A DNA stretch of 15,250 nt from an uncultured Traorella sp. Lineage in GTDB: Bacteria > Bacillota_I > Bacilli_A > Erysipelotrichales > Erysipelotrichaceae. Location: assembly GCA_945919165.1 (NCBI GenBank), contig CAMEIZ010000022.1, forward strand, positions 1-15,250, read 5' to 3'. The first letter of the stretch is position 1; each line of letters begins with the position of its first letter. The position numbers were made by a program, and so were the translations under genes. This document shows positions 1 through 6,848 of this stretch, piece by piece. A model generated the notes under the pieces. It was not told the origin of the DNA. It saw only the letters and a list, made by a program, of their open reading frames with translations, and did no database searches.

Positions 1-782
1 ACTGCTTCAAGAAGATTCGCTCCATGCAAGCCGAAGAACCAAAGTAATGGAATCAGTGTTGAAATCAAAAGAATTGAGAAAATACTTTGGGAAAGCTGCA
101 TCAGTCCAGCTTGAATGTTATTTTCAAACCAGGCAAAGATATTCAATTCTGCACCCATCATAAAAAGATAGTTCACTACAGCCCAGAATAAGAATGTTAC
201 CAAGCCCGGGATAATGGCAGCAAAGGCTTTCCCTACTGCCGGAGGTACAGAATCCGGAAGTTTAATAACCCATCCCCTATCAACAACCCACATATAAATT
301 TCAGGTGCCAATAAGCCAATAATCAAGCCGATAAACAATCCCTGAGCACCCAGGTAATGAGTGACATAACTAGCTACAAGCTCATTGTTACGCGTTAAGG
401 CACCGCAAACAATAAAGCAGCCTACAGTTACTAAAGCAGTTGACAAAGCATCTTTACCTTCATGCTCAGCTCTGCGATAACCTAAAGAAAAACACAAACC
501 CATTGCAAGTATACTTAAAGAACCAGCATCAATTGCGGAAAAGAGCGGTGCTATATAAGTGTTCGACCAAACAATAAACGAACTTTCAGCTCCGATAAAT
601 TTCGCAAGCAAACCCCATGGAACAAAAAATACATTGTTTAACAAAACGGCAATTGCTCCCGCCATAATAAGCGGCATTAATGAAGCAAATGAGTCACGTA
701 TTGCCAAAAGATGCTTCTGTGCACCGATTTTACTGGCAACAGGTACAAATTTGTCTTCAATTAACTTGATTAAACTGTTCAT
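1..782 (-). CDS. PTS sugar transporter EIIC, Lac/cellobiose family (3' part outside window)
   Basis: Membrane permease of a phosphotransferase system: it binds a sugar outside, moves it across the membrane and presents it to EIIB for phosphorylation. The reading frame is open to the left edge, so 260 N-terminal residues are visible out of roughly 430 usual for the family. The N-terminus MNSLIKLIEDKFVPVASKIG followed by HLLAIRDSFASLMPLIMAG is the hallmark opening of cellobiose/lichenan/chitobiose-type EIIC proteins. Several hydrophobic segments follow. The visible end reads WFFGLHGANLLEA, containing the conserved HG pair (His253) near the sugar site. The ATG at 780-782 is preceded by an AAAAGGAGA ribosome site at a good distance. 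No EIIA, EIIB or regulator is visible; they may lie to the left. The sugar cannot be read from the sequence; beta-glucosides or other disaccharides are typical of the family. Confidence 0.9.
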   Translation of the reverse strand, partial: MNSLIKLIEDKFVPVASKIGAQKHLLAIRDSFASLMPLIMAGAIAVLLNNVFFVPWGLLAKFIGAESSFIVWSNTYIAPLFSAIDAGSLSILAMGLCFSLGYRRAEHEGKDALSTALVTVGCFIVCGALTRNNELVASYVTHYLGAQGLFIGLIIGLLAPEIYMWVVDRGWVIKLPDSVPPAVGKAFAAIIPGLVTFLFWAVVNYLFMMGAELNIFAWFENNIQAGLMQLSQSIFSILLISTLIPLLWFFGLHGANLLEA

Positions 783-871
783 ACTTTCTATCTCCTTTTC
801 TGTTTTATTGTATGCATGATCACTCAAATCAATGAATTCTCACGCTACAAGGACACTTGCCCTATATGTTC

Positions 872-877
872 ATTATA
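872..877 (-). promoter_or_regulatory. Candidate -10 element for the PTS EIIC gene
   Basis: A perfect TATAAT reads on the minus strand about 90 bases before the EIIC start. No good -35 lies 17 bases upstream (GATACA at best), so the promoter may need an activator or be induced. A poor cre-like match (11 of 14) lies near 925-938. The stretch 783-1026 otherwise holds no gene that I can see. Confidence 0.4.
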
Positions 878-1026
878 CAGAAAATAAACAAGACTGTATC
901 CCCTTTCAAATCAACACTTTCTATACAAAACGCTCTTAAAAAAAAGCGATACTTCAAATCTGACGTAAATCTCAGTGATGTATCAATTAACATAAAAATG
1001 CGTGAATAAATATAAAAAATTTTACC

Positions 1027-1054
1027 AAAAAAAATCAGGGATAACCCTGATTTT
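1027..1054 (-). terminator. Rho-independent terminator of the nucleoside importer operon
   Basis: AAAATCAGGG (1031-1040) and CCCTGATTTT (1045-1054) form a 10-bp stem with a 4-base loop. On the minus strand it is followed by eight T. It begins 16 bases after the stop of the last permease gene and closes that operon before the PTS gene. Confidence 0.88.
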
Positions 1055-1070
1055 AGTCGATATTCGTCGT

Positions 1071-2036
1071 TTATCTTTTTCCTGAATCGTAGATTTCTCC
1101 ACTAGCTTTAGGAGCTGCAGATTTTCCGCTAAACAGAATAAGCACAAGAATAGTTACAATATATGGGAAAATAGAATAGAACTCTACCGGCAATCCAGAC
1201 AGTAATGGAATACTTGAGGAGAAATAACCCAGAACCTGTGCAAAGCCGAAGAAAATACCGCCGGCTAATACACCCCATGGATTCCATTGTCCAAATATCA
1301 ATGTTGCGATAGCAACGAATCCTAAACCATGAACTGTTCCAATATAATAATATGAAGATGTTGTCATGATCAGAACCGCTCCTGCAAGTCCACTTAAAGC
1401 ACCTGAAAACATCAAACCAGCCCAACGTGTCTTTGTAACATTTACACCCATAGAAGCACTGGCTTGAGGAAATTCTCCACACGAACGAAGTCTTAGTCCG
1501 AATGGCGTTTTATAAACAATATACCAGGTTGCAAAAACCAAAAAGAAGGCAATATATGTAGTAATATAGGCATTCTTAAATAAAATTGGTCCAATAAATG
1601 GAATGTCCTGCAGAATAGGTACATTAATTTTTGTAAAGGAAGAAGTCATGGCATAATAATCTGTTTGTTTCTGACCATTAAATAAAATCTGACAAAGATA
1701 AATGGTCAAACCGCCAGCTAATACATTCAGGGCAGTACCAGATATCGTCTGATCCGCTCTAAAATGAATTGAAGCCACACCATGTATCGCAATAAATGCC
1801 ATACCTGAAAGAATTGCTGTCAGAAGTGCAAACCAAGGAATGATTGTATTGCTGATACCAGCACGTTCACAAAAAATAATGGTAATACAAGCCACAAAGG
1901 CTCCTATCTGCATGGTACCATCAATCGCAATGTTGACAATTCCGCATCTTTCAGAATATAATCCTCCTAATGCACCAAGAATTAAAGGGACAGCACTCAT
2001 TAATGCCAAAGGAAACATTTGATAGATCAGTTGCAT
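1071..2036 (-). CDS. nupQ: Nucleoside ABC transporter permease, NupQ/YufQ type
   Basis: One of two membrane subunits of a BMP-type ABC importer; by family knowledge it forms the channel for purine or pyrimidine nucleosides. The 321-residue protein is almost entirely hydrophobic, with about 8-10 membrane segments. It carries the family-typical early stretch LGGLYSERCGIVNIAIDGTM and, later, MGVNVTKTRWAGLMFSGALSGLAGA, the cytoplasmic loop that contacts the ATPase. Length is normal for the second, shorter permease. The ATG overlaps the end of the upstream permease by 10 bases, and a GGAGGT ribosome site lies inside that gene's last codons, so translation is probably coupled. It is last in the operon. 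Nucleoside specificity is inferred from the family and the complete four-gene set. Confidence 0.9.
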   Translation of the reverse strand: MQLIYQMFPLALMSAVPLILGALGGLYSERCGIVNIAIDGTMQIGAFVACITIIFCERAGISNTIIPWFALLTAILSGMAFIAIHGVASIHFRADQTISGTALNVLAGGLTIYLCQILFNGQKQTDYYAMTSSFTKINVPILQDIPFIGPILFKNAYITTYIAFFLVFATWYIVYKTPFGLRLRSCGEFPQASASMGVNVTKTRWAGLMFSGALSGLAGAVLIMTTSSYYYIGTVHGLGFVAIATLIFGQWNPWGVLAGGIFFGFAQVLGYFSSSIPLLSGLPVEFYSIFPYIVTILVLILFSGKSAAPKASGEIYDSGKR

Positions 2037-3139
2037 GATGTGTTACCTCCTTCCACTTTATTCTCTAATTGATTCTTATTCTTTTTCATATTAATTTTAT
2101 TCAGCAGTAAAGTAATAGCATACTGAATAGCTACCAGATAAATAATGATAGCCTGAATCAATTCACTGATTTCTTTAGGAATATTAAAGAGCTGGAGATT
2201 TCCACTGGCAGCTTTAAACAAACCAAATAATAGTCCGGCTAAAAATACACCTATGGATTGTGCTCCACCAACCAAAGCTACTGAAATACCATCAAAGCCA
2301 TAATTGTCAAAGGTTGTGAAAATACGACCATACTTATAAATACCTAAAATCAATACGGCTCCGGCAATACCGCTGAATGCTCCGGCAATCATCATTGAAA
2401 GAGTAATATTTCTTTCAACCTTCATACCAGCAAAGCGAGCCGCTTCCTTATTAAATCCGGTTGCTCTTAAGCTATATCCAAATGTTGTCTTTTCAATTAT
2501 GAACCAGAAAACAAAAAGTCCAATAATAGCTACCAAGAATCCCCAGTTAAACTGAGAAGTCGTCGATGTGAATACTTGTGGTAATTCTGCACTTTTAAGG
2601 ATGCTGATCGTTCTCTCATTGGTATTTGGATCAATTGGTAAAAATCTCTTTGTAAACCATGAACAGAAATACATCCCTGAGTAATTCATCATGATACAGA
2701 TTACTACTTCATTAATATTTCGATAAGCTTTTAGAAATCCTGGCAACAGTCCCCAAAGAGCTCCGGCTAATGCTGCCGCTAAAATACAAACAATTGGATG
2801 AATCACTGGCGGCAAATCAAACAGAATTGCAACAGCCGCTGCTGCTGTACTTCCCGCAATAATCTGTCCTTCTCCACCAATATTGAACAAACCAGTACGA
2901 TAAGCAAAGGCAACAGATAAACCTGTCAAAATAATCGGAACGGCATTTAAAAACCAATTTAGAACATATGTGATATTAAAAGATCCGATATTCTGTAAAT
3001 TAAATCCCGTCATCGATCGAACCAATGCTGTCAGTAAATCATATGGATTTTTCCCGGTTAATAATGTCAAAAGGAACGCAAAGATTAATCCGGTAGCAAC
3101 GGCAATAAGTGAAATAGTTAAATGAGAGTATTTTTTCAT
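2027..3139 (-). CDS. nupP: Nucleoside ABC transporter permease, NupP/YufP type
   Basis: First permease of the importer, 370 residues, as usual for the longer partner. It starts with a membrane segment (about residues 9-28). LVRSMTGFNLQNIGSFNITY precedes further helices, and AYRTGLFNIGGEGQIIAGS is the conserved NIGGEGQ motif of this permease family. The loop ATGFNKEAARFAGMKVERNI, with its EAA-like Gly, is the expected ATPase contact. The polar tail (KINMKKNKNQLENKVEGG) is cytoplasmic and its codons supply the ribosome site of the next gene. The ATG lies one base after the ATPase stop, so the genes are tightly linked. The ribosome site ahead of it (AGAGGC) is weak, suggesting reliance on translation from the gene before. 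Confidence 0.9.
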   Translation of the reverse strand: MKKYSHLTISLIAVATGLIFAFLLTLLTGKNPYDLLTALVRSMTGFNLQNIGSFNITYVLNWFLNAVPIILTGLSVAFAYRTGLFNIGGEGQIIAGSTAAAAVAILFDLPPVIHPIVCILAAALAGALWGLLPGFLKAYRNINEVVICIMMNYSGMYFCSWFTKRFLPIDPNTNERTISILKSAELPQVFTSTTSQFNWGFLVAIIGLFVFWFIIEKTTFGYSLRATGFNKEAARFAGMKVERNITLSMMIAGAFSGIAGAVLILGIYKYGRIFTTFDNYGFDGISVALVGGAQSIGVFLAGLLFGLFKAASGNLQLFNIPKEISELIQAIIIYLVAIQYAITLLLNKINMKKNKNQLENKVEGGNTSCN

Positions 3140-3140
3140 A

Positions 3141-4670
3141 TTATAGCGCCTCTACTTTCTTCATGGATCCTGTCATCATTAATCCAAGATCATTTTCATC
3201 TATATCCTTACGATATACCAGACCACTCAGCTCACCGTTATGAATAACAGCAATGCGATCTGAAAGATTCATGATTTCGTCTAATTCAAAAGAGACTAAA
3301 AGCACAGCTTTACCAGCATCTCTTTCTTGCACAATACGTTTATGAATATATTCAATCGCTCCTACATCCAAACCACGTGTAGGCTGTACAACAAGCAATA
3401 AGTCACTTGAACGGTCAATTTCACGTGCAATAATAGCTTTCTGCTGATTTCCTCCTGACATACTTCGTGTCAGCGTATTCTTTCCCTGTCCGCTTCGTAC
3501 ATCAAATTGTTCAATCAGTTTATCAGCGTAATCATCAATAGCTTTTGGTTGTAATACAAAATTCTTTGAGAAAGGGCTTGAATCATAACAATGAATAATA
3601 AAGTTTTCTTTTAAAGTAAAATCAAGGACAAGACCATGCTTATGACGATCTTCCGGTACATGAGACATTCCTGATTTTAATCGCTTCTTAATTGGCATTT
3701 TCGTAATATTCTGGTTTTTCAGAATAATTTCGCCGCTTTCTGCCTTACATAATCCTGTTAACGCATATACCAGTTCCGTTTGACCATTTCCGTCAATTCC
3801 TGCCAAACCAACAATTTCACCGGCACGTACAGTCAAACTGAAATCTTTTACTGCAGGTAATCCTTTCACGTCCTTCACACAAAGATTCTTAATTTCAAGA
3901 ATGTTTTCTTTTAGATGAGCTTCTCCTTTTTCAACTGAAAAATTAACATCACGGCCCACCATCATTCTTGCCATCTCTTCTTCACTGGTATCCGCTACAT
4001 TGATTGTACCAATACATTTTCCTTTTCTTAATACAGTGCATTCATCTGCAGCTTCTTTGATTTCTTTCAGCTTATGAGTAATCAGAAGAATCGTTTTGCC
4101 TTCTTTGATCAAATTACGCATAATCTTCATCAGCTCATGAATTTCCTGAGGAGTTAAAACTGCAGTTGGCTCATCAAAAATCAGAATTTCAGCATTTCTA
4201 TACAGCATTTTCAGAATTTCCACACGCTGCTGCATTCCTACTGAAATATCGCTGATTTTCGCATTTGGATCAACATTTAAACCATATGTCTTACTTAATT
4301 CTTCAACTCGTTTAGCAGCTTTCTTGATATCAATGGTTCCTAGTTTGCCCTTGGGTTCCATTCCTAATATTATGTTTTCAGTAACCGTAAAGCAATCAAT
4401 CAGCTTAAAGTGCTGATGTACCATGCCTATTCCTAATTCATTTGCCACATTTGGATCATCAATGACAACTTCTTTTCCTTTTACTTTGATGGTTCCGCTT
4501 GTTGGCTGATACAAGCCGAAAAGAATTGACATAATTGTTGATTTTCCTGCACCATTTTCACCTAATAAAGCATGAACTGTATTGTTTTTGACTCGAATTG
4601 TTACATTATCGTTTGCACGAATACCAGGAAAGTCTTTCGTGATATTCAGCATTTCTATAGCGTAGTCCAT
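3141..4670 (-). CDS. nupO: Nucleoside ABC transporter, double ATPase subunit, NupO/YufO type
   Basis: Cytoplasmic subunit carrying both ATP-binding domains of the importer in one 509-residue chain, the RbsA/Nup arrangement. Domain 1 has Walker A GENGAGKS (37-44), signature ISVGMQQ (142-148), Walker B ILIFDE (162-167) and switch His199. Domain 2 has GIDGNGQT (291-298) in place of a working Walker A, signature MSGGNQQ (404-410), and LLLVVQPTRGLDVGA (425-439), where the Walker B Asp-Glu is missing. Decay of the second domain's own nucleotide motifs is normal for this family. A hairpin separates the gene from the receptor gene upstream. An AGGAGG-type ribosome site (4680-4685) precedes the ATG. 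Confidence 0.93.
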   Translation of the reverse strand: MDYAIEMLNITKDFPGIRANDNVTIRVKNNTVHALLGENGAGKSTIMSILFGLYQPTSGTIKVKGKEVVIDDPNVANELGIGMVHQHFKLIDCFTVTENIILGMEPKGKLGTIDIKKAAKRVEELSKTYGLNVDPNAKISDISVGMQQRVEILKMLYRNAEILIFDEPTAVLTPQEIHELMKIMRNLIKEGKTILLITHKLKEIKEAADECTVLRKGKCIGTINVADTSEEEMARMMVGRDVNFSVEKGEAHLKENILEIKNLCVKDVKGLPAVKDFSLTVRAGEIVGLAGIDGNGQTELVYALTGLCKAESGEIILKNQNITKMPIKKRLKSGMSHVPEDRHKHGLVLDFTLKENFIIHCYDSSPFSKNFVLQPKAIDDYADKLIEQFDVRSGQGKNTLTRSMSGGNQQKAIIAREIDRSSDLLLVVQPTRGLDVGAIEYIHKRIVQERDAGKAVLLVSFELDEIMNLSDRIAVIHNGELSGLVYRKDIDENDLGLMMTGSMKKVEAL

Positions 4671-4707
4671 GTTCTTATCCTCCTATATGATCATGAGTCT
4701 ATTATCC

Positions 4708-4738
4708 AAAAAGAGTCTTGCCTAGCTAGCAAGACTCT
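4708..4738 (-). terminator. Hairpin with U-run between receptor and ATPase genes (attenuator-like)
   Basis: AGAGTCTTGC (4712-4721) and GCAAGACTCT (4729-4738) pair perfectly over 10 bp around a 7-base loop. On the minus strand it is followed by TTTTT. It sits inside the operon, 17 bases after the bmpA stop. It probably lets only part of the transcripts reach the ATPase and permeases, giving excess binding protein; it may also shield the receptor message from 3' decay. Confidence 0.8.
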
Positions 4739-4755
4739 CATCAACTTAACTGTAA

Positions 4756-5835
4756 CTAGTTCTGAGAAGTTGAACCAGTGAATGTAGTGTTAGGATTTTC
4801 AGCATTAGTAACTGGAGTTTCACTAACTGTAATTTCACCATCTACAACTTTCTGAGTGAAATCTTTCACTTTAGCAGTAATATCATCTGTTAAGTTAGGG
4901 TTATTTTCAGGTAAGCCTACACCATTATCTTTCAATGCATAAGTAACAACTCCACCTTTGAATGTGCCTTCAGCAACAGCCTTAGCAGCATTGTAAGCAG
5001 CAACGTCAACACGTTTTAACATTGAAGTTAAGATAACTGATTTAGTCTTAGCATCGTCATAGAATCCTTCTTCGTACTGATCTTTATCAACACCGATAAC
5101 CCATTTTTCTTTACCGTTCAATACAGCTTCTTTAGCAGCTTCAATGACACCGTTTCCAGTTCCGCCTGCTGCATGGAAAATAACTGAACATTCTGCAAAC
5201 TGTTTTTCAGCTAATGTCTTACCTAAAGCAACATCGTCAAATTTGTTTGCATTGTCATATAATACTTTCATTTCTGGATCAACTGCCCAAACACCCTGCT
5301 GATATCCAGCATAGAATTTTAACATTGAAGCACTGTCTCCACCAGTGATATAACCTACTGTCTTTTCACCCAATTCCTGAGCTTTTAAAGCAGCAACTAC
5401 ACCAACCAAGAAGCTTCCTTCGTGTTCAGTAAATACAGCCTGCTGTACATTTTTATATTTGCCAGCATCTAACCATCCAACATCGATAACCAACAGTTTC
5501 TGATCTGCATACTTTTCAGCAACAGCTGCGATAGCCTTGTCAAATTTGAAACCAGCAGCAACGATCAAATCAACTTTTTCATCTGCAAATGTAGTTAGAT
5601 TTGGAATATAGTCTGCATCAGCCTTAGATTCGATATACTTAGGTTCTGCATATCCCATTTCTTTTGTGAAGTCAACAAGTCCCTGGTAACTAGTCTGGTT
5701 GAATGATTTATCGTTAATACCACCAGTATCAGTTACGAAAGCGACAGTTACTTCATCTTTTTCACCACTTCCTGAACAAGCAGTAAGACCCACTGCCATG
5801 AAAGCAGCTAAAGCAACTTTTAATAACTTTTTCAT
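4756..5835 (-). CDS. BMP-family nucleoside-binding lipoprotein, receptor of the ABC importer
   Basis: Extracellular, lipid-anchored substrate receptor that hands nucleosides to the permeases (BMP/PnrA/Med family). Residues 1-19 form a signal peptide with lipobox LTAC, and Cys20 is the lipidation site, followed by a flexible SGSGEKDE linker. The diagnostic family motif FVTDTGGINDKSFNQTSYQG spans 33-52. Other family features are the segment VDLIVAAGFKFDKAI, a glycine-rich stretch FHAAGGTGNGVIEAA and VIGVDKDQYEEG near the ligand cleft. Length (359) is normal. The ATG is set by a strong AGGAGG (5841-5846) five bases upstream. First gene of the operon. The ligand is most likely a purine nucleoside by family, but this cannot be read directly. 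Confidence 0.93.
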   Translation of the reverse strand: MKKLLKVALAAFMAVGLTACSGSGEKDEVTVAFVTDTGGINDKSFNQTSYQGLVDFTKEMGYAEPKYIESKADADYIPNLTTFADEKVDLIVAAGFKFDKAIAAVAEKYADQKLLVIDVGWLDAGKYKNVQQAVFTEHEGSFLVGVVAALKAQELGEKTVGYITGGDSASMLKFYAGYQQGVWAVDPEMKVLYDNANKFDDVALGKTLAEKQFAECSVIFHAAGGTGNGVIEAAKEAVLNGKEKWVIGVDKDQYEEGFYDDAKTKSVILTSMLKRVDVAAYNAAKAVAEGTFKGGVVTYALKDNGVGLPENNPNLTDDITAKVKDFTQKVVDGEITVSETPVTNAENPNTTFTGSTSQN

Positions 5836-5869
5836 TTTGTCCTCCTATAAAAGTTTCCTTCCTAGAGAA

Positions 5870-5898
5870 ATAATAACCTTTTTTTATCCTTTTGTCAA
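5870..5898 (-). promoter_or_regulatory. Sigma-A promoter of the nucleoside importer operon
   Basis: Minus-strand TTGACA (5893-5898), an exact 17-base spacer, and TATTAT (5870-5875). The predicted start near 5863 leaves a leader of only about 28 bases, too short for a purine riboswitch. This is one of the two best promoters in the window. Confidence 0.85.
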
Positions 5899-5905
5899 TG
5901 TAACA

Positions 5906-5919
5906 TCTAAGCGTTTTCA
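5906..5919. promoter_or_regulatory. Candidate cre (CcpA operator) upstream of the importer promoter
   Basis: TCTAAGCGTTTTCA matches the catabolite-response consensus TGWAARCGYTWNCW at 13 of 14 positions on this strand. Its complement TGAAAACGCTTAGA also matches at 13 of 14. It lies eight bases upstream of the -35, a position where CcpA can either activate or hinder RNA polymerase. Inferred from sequence only. Confidence 0.55.
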
Positions 5920-5981
5920 TACAATATTTTACAAATTTCAAGCCTTGAAAATCTTTCTGTAACATTGTGCTATGATACTAA

Positions 5982-5997
5982 AAAATTTGCAAATTTT
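5982..5997. repeat. 16-bp perfect palindrome AAAATTTGCAAATTTT
   Basis: Perfect inverted repeat with no loop, just beyond the yjjW terminator and about 85 bases upstream of the bmpA -35. Possible protein-binding site or a second, weaker stop for readthrough from yjjW. The AT-rich context makes chance a fair explanation. Confidence 0.4.
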
Positions 5998-5998
5998 C

Positions 5999-6026
5999 AA
6001 AAAAACGACTATCATACGATAATCGT
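5999..6026 (-). terminator. Terminator of the yjjI-yjjW operon
   Basis: ACGACTATC (6005-6013) and GATAATCGT (6018-6026) form a 9-bp stem (one G-U pair) with loop ATAC. It is followed on the minus strand by seven T. The stem includes the yjjW stop codon and its last codons. Confidence 0.75.
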
Positions 6027-6848
6027 TCTAATTGCACCTTTTGATATTGCTATTTCCCTAAGACGCTTGCATTCCTCATCACTGGCAATGATCCTTCCCA
6101 TTTTATCCAAAGCTTCTTCTCTGACACCAAAAGGGCGATATTTCAGTAACTTATAATCACATTTATCCAATATTATCTCACTGACATGCGTCACCGTCTG
6201 CAAGTTTTCTTCCGGATAATTTGGTAAAATCACGGTTCGAACCTCCAAAAGTTTATTGATGGACAATAGATAATGAAGGTTATTCAATGTCCGATGATTT
6301 GAATGTGCACATAAAGCTTCATGAAAAACAGGATCATAAGCTTTTACATCAAGCATAACGCCATCACACAGCTCCATCAATTCCTCATGTTTAGAAAAGT
6401 CAATTGAACCATTGGAATCAATCAAACAGGTTAACCCCATTTTTTTAACTTCTCGAAACAGCTCTTTTAAAAATTCTGCATGGAGCATGCATTCACCGCC
6501 GCTGACTGTTATTCCGCGAATAAAAGGACGATTAGGCATGATTCTTTCAATCACTTCAGCAACTTCCAGCTCTTCAATCTTAGGCGAAGCCATAAACTTA
6601 CAAGTATGAATACATGTGTCACAATCAACACATTTTTCTTTATCCCAGACTACCTTGCCATCAATCATGCTTAATGCTGAAGCAGGACATGTTTCAAGAC
6701 ATGCTCCACAATTGTTACAACGGTGAATGGTTTCAGGATTGTGACAATACCAGCACTTAAAAGGACAGCCTTGGAAAAAGATACTGGTTCGGTTTCCCGG
6801 TCCATCGACATTGGAAAAAGAGATGATTTTATTGACAGGTGCTTTCAT
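6012..6848 (-). CDS. yjjW: YjjW glycyl-radical enzyme activase (radical SAM)
   Basis: Activating enzyme that uses S-adenosylmethionine and a 4Fe-4S cluster to abstract a hydrogen from the glycyl loop of the neighbouring enzyme. From the chosen start (278 residues): VNKIISFSNVDGPGNR is the typical opening. The radical-SAM triad is C28, C32, C35 in CPFKCWYC. Two ferredoxin-like clusters follow, C44/C47/C50/C54 (CNNCGACLETCP) and C73/C76/C79/C83 (CVDCDTCIHTCK). SGGE is at 116-119, and SNG (about 145-147) lies further into the barrel. The second cluster ends in Cys-Lys instead of the common Cys-Pro. The frame also opens at an ATG at 6908 (298 residues), which would overlap yjjI by 80 bases without a ribosome site. 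I prefer 6848 because family proteins begin shortly before this motif; 6869 is another option. Overlap with yjjI implies coupled translation. Confidence 0.9.
   Translation of the reverse strand: MKAPVNKIISFSNVDGPGNRTSIFFQGCPFKCWYCHNPETIHRCNNCGACLETCPASALSMIDGKVVWDKEKCVDCDTCIHTCKFMASPKIEELEVAEVIERIMPNRPFIRGITVSGGECMLHAEFLKELFREVKKMGLTCLIDSNGSIDFSKHEELMELCDGVMLDVKAYDPVFHEALCAHSNHRTLNNLHYLLSINKLLEVRTVILPNYPEENLQTVTHVSEIILDKCDYKLLKYRPFGVREEALDKMGRIIASDEECKRLREIAISKGAIRTIIV

Noticed and set aside
925..938. cre-like site before the PTS EIIC gene
   Set aside because: Three or more mismatches to the consensus, with the key outer bases missing.
1129..1482. Minus-strand 117-residue frame within nupQ
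   Set aside because: Shifted-frame shadow of a clearly conserved permease, rich in Cys/Trp/Tyr without family motifs.
3141..4670. Missing Walker motifs in the second ATPase domain as a sign of gene decay
   Set aside because: The same losses are normal in NupO/YufO-type double ATPases.
5836..5863. Purine riboswitch before the nucleoside importer
   Set aside because: The predicted leader is only about 28 bases, and no paired P1-P2-P3 layout is seen around the promoter.
5762..5965. Minus-strand 67-residue frame over the bmpA promoter
   Set aside because: It spans the -35, -10 and ribosome site of bmpA and ends inside bmpA in another frame; no family resemblance.
5945..5976. Plus-strand promoter-like TTGAAA...TATGAT
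   Set aside because: Spacer is 20 bases and it would read against yjjW into its terminator; no RNA or gene follows.
5923..6006. CodY-box-like sequences (5992-6006, 5923-5937)
   Set aside because: Three and four mismatches to the consensus in very AT-rich DNA; not distinguishable from chance.
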